From the NCBI RefSeq assembly GCF_904849725.1, contig NC_058524.1, positions 348,561,823-348,625,822 on the forward strand: 64,000 nucleotides of DNA. Direction: 5' to 3'. The position numbers and the translations under genes were made by a program. Of the stretch, positions 25,400 through 37,472 are shown in pieces; position 1 is the stretch's first letter; each line of letters starts with the position of its first letter. The notes under the pieces are model-generated. The model was not told where the DNA came from. It saw only the letters and a program-made list of their open reading frames with translations, and ran no database searches. This DNA is from Hordeum vulgare subsp. vulgare. Lineage: Eukaryota; Streptophyta; Magnoliopsida; Poales; Poaceae.

Positions 25400-28300
25400 T
25401 AACTGCCTATAGGTAGCCCCCTTTCCAAGTCCTTGGTCGAAGTTGAGTCTAGTGTTTGAAAAACTTACTAACTTTGATGTTGTGGCTTACGGGCCCACAT
25501 GTCAATTGGGTGGTATTAGTATCTTGTACTCCTTTTCTATACTCTGGGTTCGACTCTCTTTTCTCTTTCGGGTTAAATATTTTTGCTAACTCAAACTCTA
25601 GGTTCTCATAACTAGTTTCCTTCAGGAGAGCCTCTCAGCCCAGATGATGTTTCGATTCATCAGAAGACTCCGAAGATACTCTTCGATGTTCTCTCGAGAA
25701 CTTGTGCCCATCGCCTTTGCAATTTCCCTTCCTCCATCAACCCCTATGGATGACGACATACAAGTGTCGTTCATACTTTGTTTTCCAATTGCTCTTGTTT
25801 TACGAGATGCAACGAATTATCTTATCGGGGGTTCGTCCATCATCAGTTGTCATGGGTTTCAAAAGTTCTTCGAATTGCTATTCGATCTTTCGGAATCGCC
25901 ACTAGCATATCTCTCTTGACCTTTCTCACCTGCTTGCATTATGGTTAAATCCATATGTCTAGTAACATTCGTTAAAATCCTTTGTGATTTTCCTTTGATC
26001 TTATGGCTTCAACGTGTGTGTGAATGCACGCAATCATTTGTTGATACTCGTAAATTAACTTTCTGGCTCATACATACTTCCAGAAAGGAGCCGGTTCTCG
26101 ACAAATCAACCTTGATTGATTGTCCGTCTAAGCCCATTCAACTTACTTGGATTTGATCGGAGCATCTCAATCTGATACACCAACCTAGAAATCAAAAATT
26201 CTTTTGGTACTTAAGTATCAATATTTTTGAGATGTTCTATAATTCGATGCCTTGCATTCTATCTCCCTCTGATTGAGTACCGATACTCACATCGGGTCCT
26301 TTGCGCACCGCGAGACCCATTGTCGGATTATTATCCAAGAGCACCCTCCACATTCAAAAATTCTTCTGGTATTCTTCCCGTGATATATGATGCCATTGAT
26401 AAATTGTGTCTTCTCCCTCTGATAAGTTGTATCCTATGCTTTTGTCATCCATGCTCATGTGTTAATTACCCTTGAAGTTTGTGGTATATGTTCCTAAGAT
26501 GCCCCGATGGGTTGAACCTATGCCTTCCTAAATCAAGGTGATCCCAAGAGTTTTCATGAGACTTACACTTTTGGTGTTTTGCTGGATATTCTTTCAAAAC
26601 TGCAACCTCATCAAAGACGAGGAGTAAATGGCAGGTGATGCATTGATGAAGTGGGAGTCGACCTTGAACTTTGTGTTCATGCCCATGGAAACAACGTTGC
26701 TCTTATCATAGAAACTTCTCATATCAATAATCATTCATTGCATGATTTGATCCGGCATCTGTGATATTGTCCTTTGCAATCGCAGTTCCCACCATGTTGT
26801 TCTACCTTGATTTCATTCTTACACAAGTTAAAGTGTTTGCCTTCCACAGATAAATACACCAGTTTAACCTCTATTCTGATCTACCTTCGAGTATTATCCT
26901 TGGTATATTGAGAATATCACGGAGCTATATAACTTCTTATGAGCTCCTCATCAACTATGGTATTTCGTTGATTCCAGTTTCCTCGTGTTTTGAGTCATTG
27001 GACTTTCAAGTACATCGATAACTGAATCGAGTATGCATTGCGATTCAACATCTCTTAGTAGTATTATTTGCTTATGAGTTTGTACTCGATCATGTCTTTC
27101 CAAGTTGTTAAGCTACATCATCATCGTCATACTAGAGCTTGACCATACTATATGTGTTTTTCACCCCTGGAACACATTTCCAACTATGCAATAAGCTTAC
27201 GTCGAGTTTTCAACGTCATGTTGGTTGTCTTGAAAGGCAATATCGATACTAAGCTAGCAATCTTATCTATGATTCTGACAACCATTCGCTTCATCATTCC
27301 CTTGCTTGACGTCGTCGCTGAACGATTACATCTTCATGAAACTTCTTGACAAATATGTCCTGATCATCATCAGCATCCCGAGCTCTTCCGGGATATTAAT
27401 CGAGTTCATGATGATAAATATCATCGTTTTGCCCTCGATGATGTGTGTTATCATCGACAATCTTATTACCTTCCCTCCAACACAAACTTGATCATGTTTT
27501 GTGCTGTCCCTTGAGTTCCTTGCTAATTCAGCTTGTGTTATGTTCTACCTTGGAGTATTACCATCTTTATGTCGAGAATGTTGTGAACATTGTTGCACCT
27601 CTTAAGAATTCTTGACATAGTGATACTTCTCGTCATCACCATTCATTTCTTGGTGTCCGTGTTGTTTCTAACCGGAATACCGACAAGTGAACTCGGACGT
27701 GTGATTCCAATACTTGTGACAACCCTATTGCTTTGAAGTTAATGACCGGTAGTTCCATTTTTTTGTGTTGGTTGTCGACTCACCATTCTAACATTGGTCG
27801 TGCTACTCAGTCCATATTTCCGAGTGCACCCTTCGATCAGTGTTTATTTGTTGATGTTCCCTCGATCTTACGACATTATATCATTTGATCTGATAAATGC
27901 TATCTCCTTTATCTTGTAATTTTGGAAATTCATCTCTATCGAAATCTTGAGGGATTATTGCTGAGCCCATGGACACAACCTCAACTTATTTCATGGTTCA
28001 TGATGAAGCCTTTAAAGGCATTATCCTTGTGCCTAGCTCATGAAGACTATGTTTGATGGAAGAAGTATTTTTCCCAAAGTTCATGTGCATTCTTATCGCC
28101 GTGAATATGTGAAAGTTTTGTTTCGCTTCCTCTGGGGTCATCCCAAATCATTCACGGATGTGTGAGGTGTTATATGTTTTGAAGATTTGCTATCTTCACT
28201 TCATATAACTTTCTCTTAGCACCCCAAGTCACTGACTGATTTGACCAAGGAAAAGAAGTTCCTTCATAAGAGCTAATCCAGGCTTACACAAAGGGCCTTG

Positions 28301-29426
28301 ATATCCTCGATGATGGTTCTCAAATCATATCTCAGTTGCATTTCATGGTAAGAATTATATGTGGGCACGAATGTCTTGACATTGTGTTCATGTGTCTTAA
28401 AATCCATCTCATGATTCAAGACCTGCTTCCGTAGTCCATATCCCGAGAATCTTGCATCATCATCTTTCTTCTTAGGCATCCTGAGCCTGAGGTGTCCTGA
28501 CTCCAATCAAATATGAATCTTGATCAGATATGATGGTTGGAGGTTTTCCCAATAATAATAACTTTGGTCTTTATATAAACTGGTACGGTGCTGTCTTGTC
28601 CAGCACACTTGGCCGAATGACCTTTAATTATATTATCTTCCTTGGTGAGGTTAACCATTCTTCCATGTGTAAACGGTATGACTTATTTTATAAGTTGTTT
28701 TGATGAATCCTTTGTGTATCCAAAGTCCGACCTTTATCCGATGACCATGTCGATGCTACTTCAAAGCACAGATGTGGTACTTTAAATATCAACAGGAAAA
28801 TTGGAAGCGTCATGCTATATTGTTCTTGATAAATAATCCAAACCACATGGTATGGGTAAACACCATGCTTCTCCTTGCCCTTTTATCAAGATGGTTAGGT
28901 GCTTGATGACCTATCATGTATACCATACTCAATTTTTCCTCGGGAATGGTATACTCTAATACTTGTGTGTGTAAACACATTTTCCTTTCCATTGGTTTGT
29001 TTGGCCTTTCTTGTGACATAACCTATCTCAAAAGTGGCAATCCCCTGCTTAGGTAAAAATCTCTATGTACAACTTTGTCAGTAAGACCCTGTTACTATTG
29101 TGGATAACATTTCGGTAGCCCCGGATGGACAAGAACTTTGCCTATTGGTCCGCCTCATTTCAACGAGTAGAAAAATGGTTCTATTCATCCCCCGCCCTTG
29201 GTACCGACGTTGTTGCCAACATAACTGACAGGCTATCCCGTGACATGTCTTATTACCAAGACCGTATAAGGTGCCACCGCTCTGCCTACTCTTGGGCCAC
29301 ATGGTGGACCCATAACCCAAAGTTCCAGAGGATCAAAATCTGACTCTCCTGTACATCTTTTGACTCCAAAGTATCCTTTGCACTTGGCTTCGTATGAAAT
29401 TCCTGAGCCACCACCCAATGGAACGA
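25400..29426 (+). other. Internal region without recognisable gag-pol
   Basis: About 4 kb between primer site and the integrase tail. Frames are short (under 100 codons) and none shows a zinc knuckle, an Asp-Thr/Ser-Gly protease site, a YDD/FDD box or an integrase finger. Some stretches, for example 26220-27500, are rich in gatcatcatc/tcttgatc words on both strands. Either gag-pol has decayed beyond reading or it was replaced by other DNA. Confidence 0.5.
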
Positions 29427-29984
29427 TCACTCTTCGGTCCAGATGTTATCCAACATGCTGAAGACCAAGTCCGCATTATTCATGAGAATCTGAAGGCTCC
29501 TTAGTCTCGTCAAAAGAGTCAGTATGACCGTCATCATCAAGATATGGTCTATCAACCTGACGAAAAGGCTTATCTTCGTGTCACACAAATGAGAGGTGCA
29601 CACCGTTTTGGGATCAAGGGCAAGTTAGCTCCTTGCTATATTGGTCCTTTCACTGTTCTCAAAAGACGTGGAAAAGTAGCTTATTAGTTGGAACTGCTGG
29701 CGAACCTTTCATAGGTTCACGATGTATTTCATCTGTCTCAGCTCCATCACTGCTTCAAAGATCATATTCGAGTAGTGGATCATGATATGCTTGAGCTGCA
29801 ACAAGACCTCTCTTATAAAGAGCATCCAGTCCACATTCTCGATCATGCTGAACGTAAGACTCATCGCAAAGTCGCCAAGTTCCTTAAAGTGGAGTGGTCA
29901 AATCATTCTGAAGATGAAGCCACTTGGGAACGTGAGGATCATCTTCGTGATGAATACCCCGAGCTCATTCCTTCTACCTCTTAA
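29427..29984 (+). pseudogene. Integrase C-terminal tail plus chromodomain remnant
   Basis: One frame reads SLFGPDV at 29427, then the GPY/F-type module HRFGIKGKLAPCYIGPF (about 29607-29660), then VHDVFHLSQLHHCFKDHI, and ends with a chromodomain-like VEWSNHSEDEATWERE at about 29890-29940 and a stop at 29982-29984. Three in-frame TAG codons interrupt it (near 29499, 29685 and 29712). In chromoviruses this tail steers integration to marked chromatin. Upstream integrase, RT and gag are missing, so this is a remnant only. Confidence 0.8.
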
Positions 29985-30020
29985 TTCTCGGGACGAGAAT
30001 TCTTGTTAGTAGGGCAGAGT

Positions 30021-33000
30021 TGTGATATCCCCGGATTTGTGCTACATCAAACTCTGTAATCAAGCTACAGTAATCTGAAGATTATGCTAATCCATGTGTG
30101 ATCACTTTTGGGATCAAACTCTCATTCGAATCCCTATGCAATTCAAATTATCTTTAATGTGAAATTAAAAGTTTTGCAAACTCCAAATTAAAAATCTTGC
30201 TTAGGTTGCAAATATTCCCTAGGCTATTCTAAAATTGGAACCAACACTTTATCCATTGGTTTAGTGCCTCCAAGACATTTATAACAGAGGCCAAAACAAT
30301 TATTTGATGCTCTTTTGAATTACAAAGTTTCACGTAATTTCAATAAGCCTTTGAACATTTTGTGTCTCTACCTTTTAGTGTAATATAAATTTTAGACCAA
30401 ATGTCGTATTGTTACAAAAGGTCATTAATACAAAATGAATAAAACGGTATTAATTAAAGAAAAACCTATAAAATAAAATAGAAAACAGAAAATAAAAAGA
30501 AAACCCCTCCACCCCAGCTGGGCCAACCGACCCATCTAATCCTACCCCAAACCGGCCCACCCACCTAGCGGTATTTAACCCATGAAAACCCTAGGTAACC
30601 CAGCCCACACCCCAATCCCTCACCCTCCCAGCCGCCAGCCACACCGAAGCTTCGCACCTACCCGCCACGAGGCCACCCCTCGCTAACCCCTCGTCCTCCC
30701 TCGCACTCCCTCTCGAACCCATCCCCAGCGCCACCCTCTAACCGAACCCTCCCATCGCTACCAGCCCCCAGCCACCCGAGCCCAACACCGGCCGCCCGCC
30801 TCCGCCTCCATCGGCCGAGGCCATCTCACTTCAGGCCGAGCCCCTCCTCCTCCGGCCCTCCTCCGCCCGGATCCGTCCGCTAGCCCCGCCGTCCACCTGC
30901 GCTCCACCTCCCCCGTGACTTCCTCTCCTTCCTGGCAACGTCCCGCTCCACCAGATCCAGTCGCCCCGCGTGCCGCCACACCACCGGTCGCTATCCCATT
31001 GGCGTTGCGCCGCCGGTCGCCACCACCGCACCGGCCCTCCGTCGGCCACCGCGCCGCCCCGACGCCGGCCTCCCCGCCTCACCACCGCGCACACTGCCTC
31101 ACCCTACAACCGGCAGTGATCCCCCTCCCATCCTTCTCTCTCCCGGTCCCGCGTCGCACCACACTGCACCCTCTCACCCCTCCAGCGAGCCCTCTAGCGC
31201 CCCACCCTGTCGCCACGCTCACCCCCATCGCGGCGCATGCTCACGCGGCCGCCTACGTGCTAGCTACCCCTGGTCACGCCTCGTCACGCATGGTCCGCAT
31301 CCCTGTGATGCCCGCCACGCGACCTGTCCTGCCCTGTTGCGCCCCACGTTGGTGCGCGCGCGTGCTCGCCTCGCCCGCCGGCCGTCACCCGCGTGTGCCC
31401 CCCTCTCTAAATGTATAGGTAGTTTTTATTAAAAGAAACGAGTAAACATACAAATAAAAAATCAATTAATTAATTAATAATTAATATGCTAATTAACTTA
31501 ATTAAATTCATTAGGTTAACTAATCTTCTATTATGTTAATTTGTAAATGATATTGGGTCCCGCTAGCAAATTAGACCTGTTAACTAAATTAATGTGGTAC
31601 CACATTGACATGTGGGGTCCCACCCCTATTTATGTTAATTTAAACACCATGTTAAGTGGGTGAGTATGACAGGTGGGTCCCCTTTTAATAAATCATTTTT
31701 TAGGATAAATTAAACCCTGGGTTAACCCTCTCTCTATGACAGATGGGCCCCACTCGTCAAATTGACTAGTCAACTAAGAACATGGACCACTTATGTGAGC
31801 ATGACATCATGCTGATGTCATAACTATTTTTGAATTAAATTAAATCTTTTTAATTCCTAATAATTGAATAAAACTTTCAAAATTAATATAAAATAAACCG
31901 TAAGTCAGACGAAAATAATTTGAACATGAAAGTTCATCTGCAAATCGAGACGAACCCGGATACGCTATGTGTCCGTTTGTCACGCGTCCCTAGCATAGCA
32001 AACGTGGAACTTTTCCACCGTTTTTCATCTGACTGGTAGTAGCGGGAGACTCGGGAAATATCATCCAATATTTTCCCGTCTATGACGGATAGCACCGCGT
32101 TAGCTCATGCCTAACCGTGCTTTGTCATGTCTTGCTTAGTGTTTGCATCCGTGTTATATTTATTGTTTCTCCCCCTCTTCTTACCGGTAGACGCCAAGAC
32201 CAACATTGCTGCCGGGTATGACTACGTCCCTGACGACCAACCCTTTGCCATAGAGCAACAAGGCACGCAACCCCCCTTGATCTTTCCTATATCGCCCATT
32301 TCTTTATCCCTCATGCTTGCATTAGAATTTTGCTACTGTTGTAGTTAGCTCCTATATCTGATGCATAGCCTGTTTTTGATGAACTGCTACTTTCAGTACC
32401 GCACTTTAAACTATTTAGTATAGGTGCAGCAGTCATCCCCTCTGCCCCCTTAGTCCAGTTTCCCCCGCTTTATTGTTGAGTCTCGATCCCTGGTCGACGA
32501 GCCAAGACCCGACACAACACTTACACCCCTTAGTTGTACGACGCTACAGAGCTACAATTGGGTACCGAGGGTGACACCTCGCGAAGTACACATGATGATA
32601 TCTCTGTAGTGCAGTCAGTCGGTCGTGGTTATCGAGGGTGATTCCTCCTTCACCACTCCCGACGACGACTCTGTCGTGCAACCCCTCAAGTGTGAGACCC
32701 TCAAGATTGATTCCTCTAAGTCCACCTTGACACTTACATTGTTTGGAATCCAACGAGGGTGATACCTCGGATCCCCTGATGTTACAACCACACGGTTACT
32801 TGACCATGTTACTGGGAACATTGTTAAATAAATGTTAGGCGGGTGGATTCCCGCGTGGATGTGTTGATGAGTTAATTAAAATGTTAATGGATTTGGGTAT
32901 TTGATCTGGGTTGGTCGGGAGGCCTTATTACGCACTAACCGTCTACGTGGGAAGAATTATGGGTACTCGACGTCGTGGTATCTACCGAACCTCTTCAGAC

Positions 33001-34099
33001 GTCAGTAATGGAGCGACGCGCGCCCGAATGGTCCGGATATGCATCACGCTTGTAATAAGGGGTGCTAGGACTGACCTCGGCCGCCCACGCATCATGCACG
33101 AGTGAAAAGGGTGATGGGACCATGACCCCTGCGCGCTTAGTATTTAGACCGGTGGGCTGGCCTCTATGTTGAGTCTAGGTGGGGCTGCGACGTGTCGTTA
33201 TTTCGAGGACGGGCATGATCCAAAAAAGTGTGTTCAACCAGAGTTTTATCGAGCGTGATGAGGAATTTGTTGTGCACCCCTGGAGGGAAGAACTTATCTA
33301 TTCGAATAGTCGTGTCCATGGTTACAGGACGACTTGGAGTTGTGCCCTGATCTTATACAACTACAACTGTTACTTAACTGGAATGTTGCTCTGGGATTGC
33401 TTCCGCGCAGGGAGTCAAGGGAGGATGTCGGGGCGTGACCTTATATTAATATTGCTGCAACAATATGACTATTATTTGTGTTATCTGTTCTACTCTTGTC
33501 TATTGCTGCAAGACCCATGAAGATGCTAGTCTTCGATAGGACTAGGCCTTCTCTCTCTTTCTCGCATTGCTGCAGTCAGTCCACGTATACACCCCTGCCT
33601 TTGATACTGATGCATACTTAGCATAGTTCTGATGTCAGTCTCGCGAGTACTTTGGATGAGTACTCACCGTTGCTTTGCTCCCCCTTTGTCCCCTTGATCC
33701 ATTGGTGCATCCAGATGATGGAACCCAGGAGATGGAGTATCCCGCCGACGACAACTACTACCCCGACGATGCCTACTACGTCGAGGCCGCTGAAGACCAG
33801 GAGTAGTTAGGAGGTTCCTAGGAAGGGGGCCTCGCCTCGTTCGATCATTGTTCTTTGTGCTAGCCTTCTCTAAGGCACCTCATGTTTAATGTCTGTACTC
33901 AGATATTTGTTTCTTCCGCTGACTCGTGTGTTTATCGAGCTTCTGTATTGTAGCCCTCGAGGCCCCTGGCTTGTAATATGGAGCTTGTATGTTTTATTTG
34001 TGTCTAGAGTTGTGTTGTGATATCTTCCCGTGAGTCCTTGAGCTTGGTCGTACGCATTTGCGTGTATGATTAGCGTACGATCAAATCGAGGGCGTCACA
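30021..34099 (+). repeat. 3' LTR of the long-LTR Gypsy element
   Basis: Begins TGTGATATCC and ends GGGCGTCACA, 4079 bp. The CCG-rich block is at 30600-31410. In the 3' part a 24-codon acidic, Tyr-rich open frame (33732-33806) survives here but is shifted by a one-base deletion in the 5' LTR. In the first 150 bases about 10 differences from the 5' LTR are visible, so the insertion is old. Confidence 0.92.
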
Positions 34100-34104
34100 C
34101 TAGG

Positions 34105-34213
34105 GTATCTTCTCATAATCCTTTGCCAATCCATTCACTCAAATTTTCCTTATATATATTTGGTAGTATTATTAGTGTAATGAAATATATGTTGTTATTA
34201 ATTTCCAAAACCA
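34105..34213 (-). repeat. Copia-A LTR, distal piece beyond the Gypsy insertion
   Basis: After the CTAGG duplication (34100-34104) the plus strand continues gtatcttctcataatcc, which joins smoothly to the LTR sequence ending at 21439. The LTR 5' end is placed at about 34213, where minus strand TGGTTTTGG begins and the copia-B integrase frame stops. The exact end is uncertain by a few bases. Confidence 0.55.
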
Positions 34214-36505
34214 CCTAAGGAGAAGTTCTTCTTTCAGATAACCAGTAAATATGCCCCTTGAGCTCCATTTTAAAATTTAGAGAAACGAGCACCTTTCTCA
34301 AGAATGAAACAGTTATAACCAAACACCCGTAAGTATTTGAGGTTCATCTTGTTGTCGGTTAGTATCTCATATGGACTCTTGTTTAAGCCTTTGCAGAGGT
34401 ACAAACGATTGGATGCATGACACGCGGTGTTGATGGCTTCGGCCCGAAAAGTTGTACAGAGATTTGAATTCCAACATCATGGTCCTTTCCACGTCCATCA
34501 ATGTCTGGTTCTTCCTCTCAAATACACAATTCTGGTTAGGGTTATATGGTGCGCAATTTTAATGCTTGATCCCTCATCACTAAGAAACACATCCAAGGTG
34601 TAGTTCTTGAATTCGGTGTCGTCGTTACTTCTAATGATCAATATCTTTGCATCATGTTGGCGGTGAGCTTCATTTGCAAATTCGATCACGATTTGTTGGG
34701 TCTCGGTCTTCCTCTTGAAGAAATATACCCATGTGTATCTTGAATAGTCATCCACTGTCACAAGGCAATACTTTCTTCCCCCAAGACTATAAAATGATGG
34801 AGGACCAAATAGATCCATGTGAAAGAGCTTTAATGGCCTCTTGGATGAAATAAAAGACATGAGTCAGTGAGCCATCTCATGAAGTCTCTTTCGATATAAG
34901 CACTCCAAGCACTATTTTTGGCAAAACTAACATTTGGTAGTACTCGGACGCGGTCTTCTTGAGGAGACTTTGGAAAGATCTCATATTGACATGGGCTAAA
35001 CGTTGATGCTAAAGACACCCTACGCTAACTTTATCGATTAGACAAGTCTCGGTCTTAGTGGGTCTCTCCGAGAAGTTAACCACATAGAGACCATTCTATA
35101 CATGCCCAACAAAGGCTACTTTAAGAGTCATGCTCCAAAAAAGGGCCACGGTATAAATATCAAAAGAAAGTGGAGATGCTCATAAGTGCAAGTTGACATA
35201 CAAAAAGTAATTGTATGCAAGGGTCTCAACAAGCATGACCTTCTCAATGGCTAAGTCTTGAAACATGACAACCTTGCCAAGACCCAATATCTTTGATAAT
35301 GAAGCACCGCCAAATTGGATATGGGCGGGTATATATGAACTTGCTTGCACATCCACTACCAAGTCCTTTCTTCCGGTCATATGTTTTTTTGCTCCACTAT
35401 CAAGCAACCATGACACCTCACCGGAAGCAAACTCCTACAAAATATTAATGCTTGGTTTTAGGTACCCATTCTTAAATGGGACCTTTGATGTTAGTAACAA
35501 GGGTCTTAGGAACCCAAATATAACATTCAATGTACTCATAAGGAGAACCAACAAATTTAGCATAAACATGCTTATCACTAACACGCCACAAAACATTAGA
35601 AGGATTATAGTCGTAGACTATGTTGGGAGGAGAGGTTTTGCCCCATTTTGGACCAACACCTATCAACTTGTTGTTATTGTACTTAGGAGCACCCTATCCC
35701 TCTTTGACAATATTTATTTGAGAGGGAGAGCTTGCATGGTCTTTGTTTTCTTCTTGGTTTTCTTCTTCTTTGACTTGGATGCAAACAAACGTACCTCCTT
35801 TGCCACACCTACCTTTCGATTGCTGAAAAGACCGTTAAGGTTCTTCTCACCTTTTATGCAAGAGAAAAGGTATTTATCAAGTTGCTCTTTCAACTTTGCG
35901 TTCACCTTAGTGAGATGACCATGCTCACAACAAGAGTTAGTAGAATGTGCATGGTCAATTAAAATAAAAGGTGGACAAGTAGCAATATCCTTTGTTATCT
36001 TCACTTGGAGTTAATCACGAGACTCCTTAAGTTTAGCATGAGAAGTTTTCATGGCCTTGTGATCCTTGCCAAGTAACTCAAACTCTTTTTGAGCCTAGCA
36101 TTGCCAACCGTAATTCAACATTCCTTAATTCAAGCACACATGCAAGAACTTGAGCATGATCATGATATTTCTTTAATTCAGCAAGCTCAACATTGTGTGA
36201 CTCCATAAGATCCACGCGAAGACCTTTCTATTACTCAAGATCATGAGAAAGATCTACAATCTTATCGTCATACCCATGGCTATTCCCTTCCGTCTTAGTG
36301 ATGGTTTATTCATGAGACTCAATGATATCATTGGACTCACCTAGTTGCTCCAAAAGAGCAATGAAGTGCTTCTTTGTCTCACCTTTGAGGTTAGACAAGA
36401 ATCTAACTCATTCTCATCCACATTTACCTCCTCATTTTCATCCACAAAATCCATCAAACAAGGATGAGTGTGATAGTAGTTTTTATGTTGGAGGTTACCT
36501 TGTTG
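34214..36505 (-). pseudogene. Copia gag-protease-integrase remnant (copia-B), main part
   Basis: On the minus strand the order is: coiled-coil gag tail (36440-35715, CCEHGHLTKVNAKLKEQLDK near 35935-35876); a VPKTLVTNIKGPI block near 35510-35472; protease WLLDSGAKKHMTG near 35413-35375; an integrase finger region near 35000-34900; integrase core HMDLFGP near 34820 and VDDYSRYTWVYF near 34760-34725; and the integrase C-terminal part (YEILTDNKMNLKYLRVFGYN near 34375-34315). The frame is broken many times. It stops at the copia-A LTR at about 34213, before any RT or RNase H. Its upstream gag part is at 46997-47148, beyond the solo LTR. Confidence 0.82.
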
Positions 36506-37472
36506 GTGGCTGCTACTTTGTAGATATGTTGGGTTTTTCCCCGACGAGGAAGGAATTGATGTAGTAGAGTAGCAACAAGTATTTCCCTTAGTGATAACGA
36601 AGATTTATCAAACCAATAGGAGAAGTACGTAATAACCATCGACAGTACCTTCATGAACAAGAGGAAATACTTGCACCCAATGCAGTTAGGAGGGTTCTCA
36701 ATCCCCTTGTAATTGTTAATTGCAAAGATCAAATCTAATAGTGGTTGGTACATAAATTAAAAGTTAAAATAAAAGAAACTAAATTGCAGCAATTAAATGG
36801 AGCTTTGGTAAATATGTTTAACAGACCTTGGGGACATAGTTTTCACTAGAGGCATCTCCCTCAAGAACATAGCATGGAGTGGGTAAAACACTATTTGGCA
36901 ATTGATAGAAAAGCACATAGTTATGATGTTATTCATGACATGATCATGTAAATAGGAATTATGTCTGTAGAAGATAGACCTACTCCAACCTGAATCCACT
37001 ACTATTACTCCACCAATCGACCTCTATCCAGCATGCATCTATGGTATTAAGTTCATGACAAATAGAGTAAATCTTTAAGTAGGATGACACAATGTAGAAA
37101 AAGTATGACAAACAATATATTCAGACCCCGCCGTTTTATCCTTAGTTGCAACAATACAAATACATGAGTCACTACCCTTTCTTTCACTGGGTGAGGACAC
37201 TGGAAAATTGAAGCTACTACTATGCACCACATCCTCTGATGATCTACTTATCTACTTGGCCAAAGAAGACCCATAGATCAGAAAGCATGCATAGCTATAA
37301 CAATCATACATAATAAAGTCATGATAAAATTCAGACAAGACTCAATTACTTTCAATGAACAATTTGATCATAAACCCACAAATCATGAGATCCCAACAAA
37401 CACACCAGAAAAGAGGATTACGTCAGATTGATTTACGAAGATAACATGGTATTGAAGATCATATAGAGAGAG

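Larger units (their letters stand above)
21440..34099 (+). mobile_element. Long-LTR Gypsy chromovirus derivative, non-autonomous
   Basis: A complete 12,660-bp insertion with two very long LTRs (3945 and 4079 bp, ends TGTGAC/T...GTCACA), an initiator-Met primer site, and a perfect CTAGG target duplication (21435-21439 and 34100-34104). The internal region is only about 4.6 kb. It keeps recognisable coding sequence solely at its 3' end (integrase tail and chromodomain, 29427-29984); no gag, protease, RT or RNase H frame is visible. The chromodomain and primer suggest the Tekay/Del lineage (inference). This is a LARD-like derivative that would need a partner element in trans. Confidence 0.9.

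Noticed and set aside
25400..29426. Host gene inside the long-LTR element
   Set aside because: Frames are all under 100 codons, no splice-consistent gene model appears, and position between LTR and integrase tail is explained by element interior.
30758..31418. Similar Pro/Ala-rich frames, including one of 167 codons
   Set aside because: Same CCG-rich block in the 3' LTR of that element; no domain and no frame conservation with the 5' LTR.
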